Source: Plecoglossus altivelis (Eukaryota > Chordata > Actinopteri > Osmeriformes > Plecoglossidae). From it: a DNA stretch of 64,000 bases. Numbering within the stretch: position 1 is the stretch's first letter; each line of letters starts with the position of its first letter. Location of the stretch: NCBI GenBank assembly GCA_036571765.1, contig BROE01000015.1, forward strand, positions 950,224 through 1,014,223, written 5' to 3'. Below the pieces are notes generated by a model. The model searched no databases and was not told where the DNA came from. It was given only the letters and a program-made list of their open reading frames with translations. Made by a program: the position numbers and the translations under genes. Shown in pieces: positions 52,501 to 56,482 of this stretch.

Positions 52501-55500
52501 ACCTATGATAATTATCAGTATTGAAAATGATAAACCAAAAGATTAACAGTCAAGCTGAGGTTGATGCTGCAGATGGTTTGAAAGTCAAATCTGGGGATAT
52601 TAGAGGAGCATGTCCACAGGACTAGGCTGTAAGTAAACATGACAGGCAAAGCAACATGGGCTAACTAGCGCACTGGTAGTCCAAGTTTAAGAAGAATTGG
52701 AGCAATGAGGTGGAAATGCCATCTCTTTGAAAATCTGACTTTTAGGCATGGCCTGTGGCACCCCCTAAAGTCAAAGCCCATATTTGATGTGGGGGTACCC
52801 ACTAACCTGTAGTATCATTGTGCCAAATTAGAACATTTTTGACCGGGGACTTTGAAATATTGGTTAGATTGCACATGGTTAGATTCAGACAAAGTTTAAA
52901 GGTAATAATTTGCATGATACATCAAAATGGTGTGTTCTTGACATGTTACCATGGCCGCCGCCCAAAACTATGCCATCTACCGTGCGACAAATTCTCTTTC
53001 AAATTTCTCATTCAAAGATTTCCGCCACCCAAATCAAAAGTCTGAATCGGCAGACTTTTTTATGTAGAATTTATCGAACGAACTGCAATATTAGCTATCA
53101 ATCGTGATGGAAATTGAATAATTTTACAGACTTGTTTCTTTGAATCTTATTTATCTTGTTTTCTTGTTATGGTTGAGATTCGAAGCTATAGCATAGAACC
53201 CCTACTTTAGATGTTGGTGTAAATGTTGTTTAAGTAGATTGTCGTACTATGTCCAGACAGTAATAATAGACAATACAAAACATGTATACACTAATTTCCC
53301 TAATGTTAAAGAATTTGTAATGAATACTTTTACTCCGTTTGCAGAGGTACACTGTCAAACTGGCACGTTACATCAACATCATTGTTATCTGCCTCTCCCT
53401 CTGTTTGCTGATTCAAGATCAAGTTCAAGTTGAACTTGAACTTGCCTCTCCCTCTGTTTGCTGATTGGGCCTTCAGATATTTGAGTGGAGAAAACCTAAG
53501 CAGGTTTTCAGTTCCAGACCTACTACAGAAGTGTAATCGAAATCTGACGACTAAACCGTTGTCAGATTTAAGTTAGCTTAAGCTGTTTTCTCACAAAACC
53601 CCTTTTTAAGCGTGATTTTAGGCCATTTTTTGAATCGATCCTCGTTTTAAAATCTTGAGTTTTGTGGGATGGAGAAGCTGTCAAGCTCCCTTTATGAATG
53701 CCTTTTTTCTATGTCACAGATCTCTGCTTCTATTCAGGACGGGAAATATAACTTACATTTTTTGTACATTGCGAGCTATCAATGTCACGGGTATTTTGCT
53801 ATAAATTATGATATTCAATTGAGATCACTGCTTTTTTACTCTTTGCTTAATCACCCTTGAATGTGATTCAGCAGGTTTTGGGTGGTTTTCTGTGAATTGG
53901 GGATACTTAAAAATAGCCAAAAAGAAGGAATACTCAAGCTTTTTCTTAAATTGCTTTGACTGAATATGCTGAAAAACAATAATGAGCCAATGTTTGGTGT
54001 TGATCTGTGTTACATAGGAATATACGTTAGGAATATATTTGCATAACACAACCACGAATCATTTCAGTAAAAACATTTCTTTGAAAACAGTTACTAAGAG
54101 GAGCATTTCTATGTGCCAATGTTTATTATGTTCGATACATTAGAAAGATATGTCAATTGTCTGAAGATATGTTTTAAAAACCTGACACGATGACTGAGTT
54201 CTTTATTTACTTTACATTAATATCAATGTCCACACACTACTTCTATCAGTCATAGTCAAAGGAGAGTAGAAGGTTGGTTGTGAAAATTGTGTGTAATCAC
54301 CTGCGCAAAGACACTTCGGCCAACTCTGGCATGACATCGCAGGTCGTAGACGTGCTTGATTTGAGCTCACATAGCAGGCCAAAACATAAAATGTATGTCT
54401 TTCGATTAAAAAAAAAATCTGATAGATGCCTTACCCAGATATCCAGGAAGTTTCAGAGTGGTGCCAACATGCTGGGAAAAGTTTCAAAGGAAAAAACACA
54501 TTTTTTCCAATAGAATGTTCAGATTTCAATGAATTCCAATGGGATTTTCATCAACATTTCTTCAACTTGATTTTTCTCAAAATTTATATGTTTTTAAATG
54601 GACTAAATATATCTTATTTTGAAGAAAACAACCTACTCATTCATGATATGTCTCCCAGTGGTGCAAACCTTCTATAAAAGGTAGTCAAAGCAACAAAAAC
54701 TGTAAACTGTATTTCATACTTTCTCAATGTTTAGTGCTACCAACATTTGATAGCATTAAAGAGTAAGTGTCTAAATGCTAACTGGCAACTAACTGTCAAT
54801 AGTTATTGAGCTAAGAGAAGGATGTGGACTATAAAATTCCAATTACCTTTTTTTTTTGGCGGCGTTCTTAGCTACATTTAGGCTATTGTAAGCACCCGAG
54901 ATGTTCGATTCAATGCGTTTGCTACCTGTGCTCCAGAATTATTTGACAGTTGGTTATATTGGCTGAAAGGACGCATTCTGTTGTCCACCCTATTTACAGC
55001 GTGCGATTGAGATGAGCACAAGGTTGAACTGCACTGCTTTTTTCAGGAACAGATTCATAGCAAATTCTGTTTTAAATTGTTCCAGGTTTTCAAAACTGTC
55101 TTAGGGGAAATGCTTCAAGCTAATTAATAATTTAGTGTTGAATTGAACAAGGATCTTTTTATAGACATCAGCCGTGCCTGTCAAGTGTTTGGTTACTTGG
55201 GATGATTGTGGAAAGTTTCAGCCTTTCCTGTACAGCCTGGGACACTGAATTTACAAGGGCAGTGCATTTTCAATATACTTGAAACAATTAAAATATTCTT
55301 GTTTGTTATTCCCATGGAAGTAAACAGAGCATCATGCAGCTAAACTTGTGTCTGAAATGTACACAAATTCTATTTATGTTCCTGGGCTACAACACCGTGG
55401 GCTGGTCTGAATGCAAGTTTTTGGCTGTGACAAAGGCACAGACCGGAGCCTGAAAAAGCGGGGATTGTTTGTGAGATCACAAACATAGCCTTTCTCAAAC

Positions 55501-56482
55501 CAATCGTTTTACACTAGGAGTCTCTGTGACATTTACATCATACGGAGGAGTCATTGAACTGTAAGATTCACTGTACACTGATTTTACCCCCCGAATTTAT
55601 GTTATTCAACTACAACAAGGTAAAATCAGTTTCACAGTGAATCACTCCTTTAAATATAATTATATTCACGGTTAAAGACATTCAGCAGATACAACAATAT
55701 TCAATGCAGTGTTGAGATGTTGTAACGTCTGGCCCTGCTTATCACCACATTTAGGGTCTAATTCTGTGGGAAACACCGTTAACCTTTCTGGTTTCATATG
55801 TTTCAGATACATCTCAGCCATGACAAGCCCAAGCTGTTCGCCTCCAGTGGATATTGCATCCCCAGTTACCCCTGGTTCTGCTCCCTCTAAGGTGTCACCA
55901 CCCTTATCCAGCCTGGCCACCTCTGTTCCCTCTGTGGCAGTCAGCCCATCAGGTGAGGAGGAAAGCCCTCTGCTTTTTGCCAGCCCTCCACAACCTAAAG
56001 AAAATGTGACACACGAAGACCACAATCAATATAAAAGAATATCTGCCCACTATAACCATGGCCATGAGACCCACAGCCCCCCACCAAGGATTTTTGAGAA
56101 TGATAACTATGAGTCCACACAAGAGTATGAGACGGCCACCATCAACATGGCTTCTTTTCCTGCGCAGTGTATTCCCAAGAAACTGGAAAAAAACAACAAC
56201 GGCCAGAGAGCAAAAAGAACAATGGCAAATGGCCACATAGACCACAAAATGGAGTCACACGGCAGCAGTTGTGGTAGTTCAGAGAGCGAGACAGAGGATG
56301 AGCGTGTGGGAGAAGACACACCCTTCCTGAGCATACAGATCCCTGTGGCTGTGACTGCGGAGACTGCCCTCAGGCCAACAGACAACAGCAGGACTAACGC
56401 AGCCCTACAACTTTCCCCACAGGATGACCTGCAAGCTAGAATGTCCTGTGTCATCGTAAACCAAGATCCAATTGCTGTGTGA
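4625..56482 (+). CDS. nrg1: neuregulin-1 gene, multi-exon (overall span of coding exons in window)
   Basis: Neuregulin-1 is a type I membrane precursor whose EGF-like domain binds ErbB3/ErbB4; it drives Schwann cell, cardiac and neuronal signalling. Coding exons seen: 4625-4799 and 7025-7146 (Ig), 19375-20089 (type III first exon), 39910-40048 (EGF common), 44180-44247 (alpha) or 44796-44854 (beta), 47194-47217 (beta1), 48518-48620 (transmembrane), 48810-48927, 49056-49186, 51722-51922 and 55807-56482 (tail). All junctions are AG/GT and phases agree across every join. The type III beta2 join is 2142 nt, giving 713 aa; beta1 gives 721 and alpha 716. NRG1 rather than NRG2 is supported by the beta exon ending VMASFY, the microexon HLGIEFM, the tail ESETEDERVGEDTPFL and the C-terminus NQDPIAV. 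The 5' exon of Ig isoforms lies outside the window. Exon calls come from reading and recall of human NRG1, not from an alignment. Confidence 0.95.
5270..6330 (-). mobile_element. degraded Tc1/mariner-like transposon relic (tentative)
   Basis: In antisense this stretch has the order of phrases typical of fish Tc1/mariner fossils: a region around 5540-5680 resembling the '...attggatttaagtc...cacctt...gccactg...ggtcattgttgtatctgcc' antisense transposase segment, and around 6040-6100 one resembling the 'tttttgaaa...tttttgtatccttctcccaacttgtgcctt' segment near the 5' part of the ORF. All frames are broken and no domain is intact. Boundaries are approximate. It rests on pattern memory of the family and could be partly wrong. 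Confidence 0.42.
6331..7024. other. nrg1: intron between Ig exons, nothing recognised
   Basis: Non-coding. No repeat family or conserved element recognised. The acceptor of the second Ig exon is at the right end. Confidence 0.5.
7025..7146 (+). CDS. nrg1: nrg1 exon: second half of Ig-like C2 domain
   Basis: A 122-nt exon after acceptor cctacag, with donor gtaaga at 7147. Joined to the previous exon (phase 2) it reads GKVSELHIKKATEVHAGPYICEASNNLGKARIFGNLTVIQ. The YICEAS motif carries the second Ig cysteine, and the N-x-T in GNLTV is a possible glycosylation site. It ends in phase 1, the same phase as the type III first exon at 20089, so both Ig and CRD isoforms can splice directly into the EGF exon at 39910. 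I did not recognise a separate spacer exon of the kind mammals place between Ig and EGF; one could be missed if short or diverged. Confidence 0.93.
7147..9485. other. nrg1: nrg1 intron, nothing recognised
   Basis: AT-rich. ORFs of up to about 100 codons on both strands show no family resemblance. No hairpin or tandem repeat stood out. Confidence 0.5.
9486..11130. mobile_element. possible DNA-transposon remnant with GCCCGAC-rich end (unclassified)
   Basis: The left edge (9500-9610) repeats the words GGCCCGACAAGGCCCAAGCC, GCCCAAGCCCGACAAG and CCCCCAACCCG. The right part (10995-11110) has ACAAGCCCAGCCTGAGCC and AAACCCGCTGGGTCCC. Runs like this occur at the ends of some fish hAT-type repeats, and the base composition jumps relative to the flanks around 10340-10540 and 10850-11110. 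No transposase was identified. The classification is a guess; the compositional anomaly is what is seen. Confidence 0.25.
11131..11874. other. nrg1: nrg1 intron, nothing recognised
   Basis: No coding or repeat feature I can name. A (TA)n stub at about 11867-11876 marks the edge of the following transposon. Confidence 0.45.
11877..13155 (-). mobile_element. Tc1/mariner-superfamily transposon with ~100-bp terminal inverted repeats, transposase decayed
   Basis: The ends are inverted copies: the left contains tttttcaaatttgaataaaa, then gaaatacttt and attttattcacaatagaac (about 11900-11975); the reverse complement of the right end (13045-13150) gives tttttaaatttgactgaaat, aaatacttt and attttattcacagtagaac. 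On the - strand the interior encodes fragments of a DDE transposase: VLWSDKFKYDMDGNL, KKPASLMVWGCKSAYGMGSL, LEGTMNTKRYI, LPSRQRLFQEMP and LENIWRIIQQKI, matching the Tc1 pattern VLWSDESKF / ASVMVWGCMSA.GMG / LPSR..LFQ / ENIWRIIKRKI. Two frames and missing pieces show it is dead. It lies in the nrg1 intron between the Ig and type III exons. Confidence 0.8.
13156..14085. other. nrg1: nrg1 intron, nothing recognised
   Basis: AT-rich with no recognised repeat or exon. Confidence 0.45.
14110..14492 (+). repeat. dispersed fish retroposon fragment ending in a short GGAT run
   Basis: This segment carries the well-known vertebrate repeat string around 14218-14275 (gtgggttctctccgggcact, ccggcttcctcccaccgtcc, aaagacatgcatg), then ttaattggt, a decayed 'attgcccctag...gtgagtgaatggttgtctgtgtctct' stretch, gaccagtccagggtgtaccc, ctccagtcacccgtgacccc and a terminal ataatggatggataat. 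The order and the GGAT tail are those of a fish retroposon 3' region; I cannot assign the family with certainty. Short overlapping ORFs on both strands here are shadows of the repeat. Confidence 0.65.
14493..18386. other. nrg1: nrg1 intron upstream of the type III promoter, nothing recognised
   Basis: About 3.9 kb with no exon, hairpin or repeat family that I recognise. A 100-codon ORF at 16879-17181 has no recognisable homology. Conserved regulatory elements of the type III promoter could lie here but cannot be seen without an alignment. Confidence 0.45.
18387..19374 (+). promoter_or_regulatory. nrg1: candidate promoter and 5' UTR region of nrg1 type III transcript
   Basis: This is the kilobase before the type III ATG. 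It becomes richer in GC and CT tracts than the AT-rich flanking intron and contains an octamer ATTTGCAT (18387-18394), a CT run at 18720-18736 and a 15-codon upstream ORF (ATG 18554, stop 18599-18601). An internal promoter is required because the exon at 19375 is a first exon in known type III transcripts. No clear TATA box was recognised; the start site and any role of the octamer are inference. Confidence 0.4.
19375..20089 (+). CDS. nrg1: nrg1 type III (SMDF/CRD) first coding exon
   Basis: A 715-nt exon with donor gtaagt at 20090. It encodes the 238-residue N-terminal region unique to CRD-NRG1, the juxtacrine axonal isoform that controls myelination. After a Ser/Glu-rich head come a cysteine cluster (SCCVCVE, residues 74-80), SEKICILPILACLLS and a hydrophobic segment at about residues 93-117, then GLKWVFVDKIFEYE, which is almost identical to mammalian type III. 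A Thr/Pro-rich stalk follows. The start at 19375 is supported by an in-frame TGA at 19369-19371 and by MTEEVERSSS aligning with MSEVAAERSSS in human NRG1 after its first residues. The exon ends in phase 1. This is an alternative first exon, so a promoter should lie just upstream. Confidence 0.94.
20090..21379. other. nrg1: intron after the type III exon, nothing recognised
   Basis: AT-rich with no repeat or exon recognised. The intron containing it runs to 39909, nearly 20 kb. Confidence 0.45.
21385..21570 (-). mobile_element. Tc1-like transposase C-terminal fragment
   Basis: The - strand reads QFKVLNRPPNSSDLNPIDHI followed by CDVLDNPEPW. This matches the DDE-domain segment of Tc1-like transposases (WPPNSPDLNPIEHLWDVLD). 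Only about 60 codons remain and they end at a stop, so this is a fossil fragment. Flanks to 22027 show nothing I recognise. Confidence 0.65.
22028..22400 (+). repeat. dispersed repeat, copy 1 (second copy at 59315-59765)
   Basis: Shares an ordered set of words with 59315-59765: acaactcaaaatac, ttctcatttc(c)ag, gagggaat.gtgat.ggc, agcagcctca, ttgaa, gatatttt..ggcatttag / tatttttaggtatttag, ttttgaagctta / tttgaagctta, cgattca, and gagctagct near the right edge. The family was not recognised. It lies between a Tc1 fragment and a TA-rich microsatellite. Confidence 0.5.
22476..22702. repeat. compound TA/CT/GATA microsatellite
   Basis: A CT run (about 22507-22538) is followed by mixed (TA)n with TATC/GATA interruptions, including cgatatcgatatatcgatat. 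An 85-codon Ile/Tyr/Asp-rich ORF on the - strand is a by-product of the repeat. Confidence 0.9.
22703..24940. other. nrg1: nrg1 intron, nothing recognised
   Basis: No exon or repeat family recognised in this AT-rich stretch. Confidence 0.45.
24941..25234 (+). mobile_element. tRNA-derived SINE, copy 1 (+ strand)
   Basis: Begins gggggaagtcgtggcctaat with an A-box-like GTGGCCTAATGGTTAG and, about 45 nt on, a B box GGTTCGATTCTC. It continues with actgaggtgcccttgagcaa, ggcaccaaacccccaattgc, agctgcccactgcccc, gtgttcactgtgtgtg-type sequence and acttggatgggtt. The same order appears inverted at 35485-35815. The right end lacks a segment present in the other copy. Pol III retroposon with no coding function; ORFs on both strands are shadows. 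Confidence 0.85.
25235..26164. other. nrg1: nrg1 intron, nothing recognised
   Basis: No recognisable coding or repeat content. Confidence 0.45.
26169..26252. repeat. short palindromic MITE-like element
   Basis: Left arm ctggtgctgccttcgggtca; right arm (reverse complement) cttggtgctgcctttgggtca, separated by about 35 nt. The near-perfect inverted arms make an ~85-nt hairpin typical of a tiny MITE or paired transposon ends. Family not assigned. Confidence 0.6.
26706..28164 (+). mobile_element. Rex3/RTE-like LINE with inverted 5' segment (twin-primed copy)
   Basis: The right part (about 27300-28150) reads + and encodes decayed reverse-transcriptase and C-terminal sequence: LFADDVVLMAPS, RHLQHALERFAAECEAAGMG, LRRVAGRPLRDKVRSSVTRE, RRSQLRWLGHLFRIPPGRLP, EVFRACPTGRRPRERPRTRW and AWERLEIPPEKLE, ending in a GGAT tail (28134-28150). 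The left part (about 26720-27290) reads - and encodes the N-terminal endonuclease start LGTWNVTSLAGKEPELVREV, EQYRLDIVGL, preceded by its 5' region. GATG-type tails and this coding order fit Rex3 of the RTE clade. A direct repeat accactgtgtatat (26706-26719) / accactgttgtatat (28150-28164) flanks the whole unit. Frames are broken, so it is inactive. Confidence 0.8.
28165..28270. repeat. TA/GATA microsatellite with perfect 20-bp-arm hairpin
   Basis: AT-rich simple repeat following the LINE. Positions 28205-28224 and 28228-28247 are perfect inverted arms (core atagatctatagatagggg) around a TTT loop. Confidence 0.85.
28681..29475. repeat. duplicated block, copy A
   Basis: Matches 30735-31270 plus 31945-32110 in order: ttaactccagt.aaca, ttttcatacaa-type, tttcaaacca.tccaaaa, tagcaccccattcatttg / agcaccccatttatttgg, gagcacaaaatgga, gagcacacg, gatcatctacag, ctgccctgctg, taattaatgttatgtt, then after a gap gatgtcgcaaa.tat, ggcaagccactgtt, tggaaagatgg. 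The ends of copy A are themselves bounded by a direct repeat, cctcgccccttggcttgagg at 28681 and at 29447. No protein coding recognised; origin (segmental duplication or transposon) unresolved. Confidence 0.65.
29478..30685 (-). mobile_element. L2-like non-LTR retrotransposon fragment(s), 5'-truncated
   Basis: The - strand carries RT pieces in broken frames: GLGISTSLRNWIGDFL, SPLLYSLFNHDC, IIKFADDTPMI (intact FADD box at about 30355-30385), then in one 117-codon stretch SKFLGIHISDDLSWTSNTSS, VKKAQQCLFFLRTLKNHL and ILTNCITVWYGNCS. The 3' end at 29480-29540 has gattagattcaactttgtca-type sequence common to fish L2 tails. The right edge 30607-30685 repeats the segment at 30145-30220 (gatggagtcgtgt...ggaacttg), so two fragments of one family are joined. 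Confidence 0.75.
30735..32110. repeat. duplicated block, copy B, with internal LINE insertion
   Basis: Homologous to copy A (28681-29475), offset about 1.97 kb, but interrupted between about 31270 and 31940 by non-homologous sequence that includes an L2-like 3' end. Short ORFs (30858-31136, 31936-32142) lie in it but are not preserved in copy A, arguing against coding. Confidence 0.6.
31555..31860 (-). mobile_element. L2-like LINE 3' end inserted in duplicated block B
   Basis: Starts ttagattagattcaattttg, tcattgcacatgtacaagta, cagtgcaacgaaac, the standard 3'-UTR end of fish L2-like elements in reverse orientation. Only the tail is present; TA-rich sequence follows to about 31860. Confidence 0.6.
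32218..33060. mobile_element. non-autonomous TIR element (hAT-like guess)
   Basis: Left end aacacactggctgcgaagca then ccgtgaagcg (32223-32254); the reverse complement of 33015-33060 gives agacactggttgtgaagcac then cacgagtagc. About 0.84 kb separates the ends with no transposase. Outside the ends, gcagtttggctgcgtctact (32183) and gcaggttggctgtgtctact (33117) recur as direct repeats, so a larger composite is possible. The superfamily is a guess from the GCGAAGC-type end. Confidence 0.45.
33061..35440. other. nrg1: nrg1 intron, nothing recognised
   Basis: No exon or named repeat. A CA/GCAT-rich patch occurs at about 34095-34128. Confidence 0.45.
35441..36240. repeat. palindromic 'CCTCC..GGAGG' dispersed repeat with ATT microsatellite, split by the SINE
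   Basis: Two related segments, at 35449-35482 and 35878-35914, both read cctcc-(variable)-ggaggg-acctattgtttttgtt and flank the SINE plus an ATT run (35816-35873). To the right, 35940-36200 resembles a dispersed fish repeat (aaaagtcttgaaatttggta region at 36091). No protein recognised; the family name is unknown to me. Confidence 0.5.
35485..35815 (-). mobile_element. tRNA-derived SINE, copy 2 (- strand)
   Basis: Same family as 24941-25234, inverted. Reading the - strand: ggggaagtcgtggcctaatg, GGTCGATTCTCGC B-box region, ctgaggtgcccttgagcaag, cgaacccccaattgcttccc, ggagcaatagctgcccactg, gtgtgcacttggatgggtta and a 3' part (aaatttcgagtgtgggtaac) absent from copy 1. No coding role. Confidence 0.85.
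36241..39909. other. nrg1: nrg1 intron upstream of the EGF exon, nothing recognised
   Basis: About 3.7 kb. Only a C12-13 homopolymer at about 36870 stands out. The ORFs are short and unrecognised. The acceptor of the EGF exon is at the right end. Confidence 0.45.
39910..40048 (+). CDS. nrg1: nrg1 exon: linker and N-terminal EGF-like domain (common to all isoforms)
   Basis: A 139-nt exon after acceptor tttctgcag, with donor gtaggg at 40049. It starts in phase 1 and ends in phase 2. It reads ATSTTPAAKTSSHVTRC, then CSDSHQNYCVNGGECF and ends GSTKFLC. In the type III numbering the EGF cysteines are C256, C264, C270 and C284; the last two, C286 and C295, come from the next exon. YCVNGGECF is the neuregulin signature of the ErbB-binding EGF domain. 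Both upstream classes (Ig and CRD) can join here in frame. Confidence 0.96.
40556..42610 (-). mobile_element. L2-like LINE with 533-codon reverse-transcriptase ORF (inactive)
   Basis: The - strand ORF 42609-41008 reads VNKVFKKQNPCKAAGPDAAS, FTNIFNASMETCHVPSCLKS, STIIPVPKKSRPTGLNKYRP, ALTSVVMKSFERLVLAHLKN, LQFAYRPNRSVDDAVNIALH, LFVDFSSAFNTII, GAPQGCIISPLLFSLYTN, KFADNTTLIGLISG and QNNLELNAQKTVDMVADFRK. These are RT motifs in order for the L2/CR1-type clades of fish. The catalytic FADD box reads FADN. The endonuclease half is missing (5' truncation near 42610). The 3' UTR runs to about 40556 and ends in a gattctgattctaaa-type tail read on the - strand. Confidence 0.85.
40729..40905. repeat. ATAG/TATC microsatellite inside the LINE 3' UTR
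   Basis: About 175 nt of interrupted tatagata / tatcta units, self-complementary in several registers. It sits between the RT ORF and the LINE 3' tail, so it expanded after or with the insertion. Confidence 0.9.
42611..44179. other. nrg1: nrg1 intron between EGF common and alpha exons, nothing firm
   Basis: A short scrap near 42680-42712 (tcatttagcgaatgctttta) resembles a common fish dispersed repeat. The rest is unremarkable. A T run precedes the alpha exon at about 44020-44031. Confidence 0.4.
44180..44247 (+). CDS. nrg1: nrg1 exon: alpha-type C-terminal EGF segment
   Basis: A 68-nt exon after acceptor ccctctcag, with donor gtatgt at 44248. Joined to 40048 it gives CKTGYTGKRCEENVPVRVINPK, supplying EGF cysteines 5 and 6. 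The Cys-x8-Cys spacing and the ENVP juxtamembrane motif match the mammalian alpha form (TGARCTENVPMKV). It ends in phase 1, like the beta exon, so it can join either the microexon or the transmembrane exon. Lying 5' of the beta exon is also the mammalian order. Alpha isoforms usually have lower ErbB affinity than beta. Confidence 0.9.
44796..44854 (+). CDS. nrg1: nrg1 exon: beta-type C-terminal EGF segment
   Basis: A 59-nt exon after a polypyrimidine-rich acceptor (cttcttag), with donor gtacgt at 44855. It encodes CPNEFTGDRCQNYVMASFY, essentially the invariant NRG1 beta segment. Phases are 2 in and 1 out. Joining directly to 48518 gives ASFYKAEELYQKR (beta2); including 47194-47217 gives beta1. 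Reading through the donor gives a short tail ending at TGA 44926-44928, which would resemble the truncated beta3 class. Confidence 0.96.
44855..47193. other. nrg1: intron between beta exon and beta1 microexon; contains a perfect hairpin
   Basis: 2.3 kb without coding matches. Positions 45615-45631 and 45638-45654 form perfect 17-bp inverted arms (tcactgctagctagtac) with a 6-nt loop. The first 74 nt (44855-44928) extend the beta frame to a TGA. Confidence 0.7.
47194..47217 (+). CDS. nrg1: nrg1 beta1 microexon (24 nt)
   Basis: Eight codons after acceptor ctggcag, with donor gtatga at 47218. Both ends are phase 1. With the flanking exons it reads ASFY-KHLGIEFM-E-AEELYQKR, identical to the juxtamembrane insert that defines mammalian NRG1 beta1. 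It adds exactly eight residues near the metalloprotease shedding region. The flanking AG/GT signals and exact peptide match make chance unlikely despite the small size. Confidence 0.94.
47218..48517. other. nrg1: intron between microexon and transmembrane exon, nothing recognised
   Basis: AT-rich; ORFs of 70-90 codons at 47504-47826 have no recognised family. Confidence 0.45.
48518..48620 (+). CDS. nrg1: nrg1 exon: juxtamembrane stalk and transmembrane segment
   Basis: A 103-nt exon after acceptor tcttttccag, with donor gtaatt at 48621. It encodes AEELYQKRVLTITGICIALL and continues through VVGIMCVVAYCKTK. AEELYQKR is the conserved stalk; the hydrophobic run VLTITG...VVAYC is the single membrane-spanning helix (about residues 314-336 of type III beta2). 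Phases are 1 in and 2 out. Confidence 0.96.
48810..48927 (+). CDS. nrg1: nrg1 exon: cytoplasmic tail, membrane-proximal basic region
   Basis: A 118-nt exon after acceptor gtgcacag, with donor gtaagt at 48928. It encodes KKQRKKLHDRLRQSLRNDRN, then SMANGPQIPNTPLENVQLVN. The basic stretch just inside the membrane is strongly conserved in neuregulins, and the NGP..PLENVQLVN end matches the human exon. It ends in phase 0. Confidence 0.96.
49056..49186 (+). CDS. nrg1: nrg1 exon: cytoplasmic tail
   Basis: A 131-nt exon after acceptor ctccttttag, with donor gtaaac at 49187. It reads KYTSKEAMPVHNLIEKETET and then SFSTSQSVSSAHQSTMATHT, aligning with YVSKNVISSEHIVEREAETSFSTS in human. Phases are 0 in and 2 out. 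The intron that follows (49187-51721) is almost entirely filled by a nested transposon. Confidence 0.94.
49466..51630 (-). mobile_element. Tc1/mariner transposon relic split by a nested LINE
   Basis: Left end: acagtgcattcgtaacattt, then acactcaataacccataatg and gcgaagtgaaaaaagtt (49473-49589). Right end read in reverse: tacagtgcatccagaaagta, ...caacacaatatcccatcatg, acaaagtgaaaaaagtt (51630-51502). These are the matching inverted ends of a very common fish mariner-type repeat. On the - strand, 51168-51419 keeps MRTKMIWSDETKIEQFGL and NTAHHLANTILIVKHGDG, a Tc1 DDE-domain fragment. Large parts of the transposase are deleted. The element fills most of the nrg1 intron 49187-51721. Confidence 0.8.
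49608..50862 (+). mobile_element. nested L2-like LINE fragment, frameshifted
   Basis: The + strand encodes, in shifting frames, CSARLKHQFYANDSASVYKP, RQNPRKAAGLDAVSPATLKH, ADQLSPVFTNIFNTSPETYH, VDDIVNIALHFTLQHLDSTE, FVDFSSALNTIIPTL and KLLKFADNAILIGLISGRDK, ending in aaataaaagctgattctgat. A segment between VPACLK and VDDIVNIALHF is deleted relative to the copy at 41008-42609. The FADD box reads FADN here too. It interrupts the left part of the mariner-type element, whose sequence resumes at about 50866. Confidence 0.8.
51722..51922 (+). CDS. nrg1: nrg1 exon: cytoplasmic tail, Ser-rich segment
   Basis: A 201-nt exon after acceptor gtctgcag, with donor gtagta at 51923. The product begins SWSNGRGESVLSDSRSILVM and ends SGSCSDSPYSER-type sequence (PGSCSDSPYSER). 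This matches SWSNGHTESILSESHSVIVMSS...DSPHSER in human NRG1. Serine-rich composition suggests phosphorylation, but specific sites are inference. Phases are 2 in and 2 out. Confidence 0.95.
51923..55806. other. nrg1: last nrg1 intron; two small structured elements, no exon
   Basis: 3.9 kb of AT-rich intron. It holds a 23-bp direct repeat around a palindrome (53391-53466) and a 24-25-bp-arm inverted repeat (55565-55588 / 55619-55643). ORFs of 60-83 codons are unrecognised. A b-tail exon was looked for and not found. Confidence 0.5.
55807..56482 (+). CDS. nrg1: nrg1 terminal coding exon (a-type tail, C-terminus)
   Basis: A 676-nt coding stretch after acceptor gtttcag, ending at TGA 56480-56482. 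It encodes YISAMTSPSCSPPVDIASPV, a Ser/Pro-rich region ending SVPSVAVSP, the NDNYESTQEYETA motif, RAKRTMANGHI, then SSESETEDERVGEDTPFLSI and the C-terminus DLQARMSCVIVNQDPIAV. These blocks match the long 'a' tail of mammalian NRG1, including the last residues. I did not find the mammalian b-tail exon in the preceding intron. Confidence 0.97.

Noticed and set aside
55672..56454. Several - strand ORFs of 98-117 codons opposite the last nrg1 exon
   Set aside because: They are antisense to a coding exon confirmed by family match; no independent homology.
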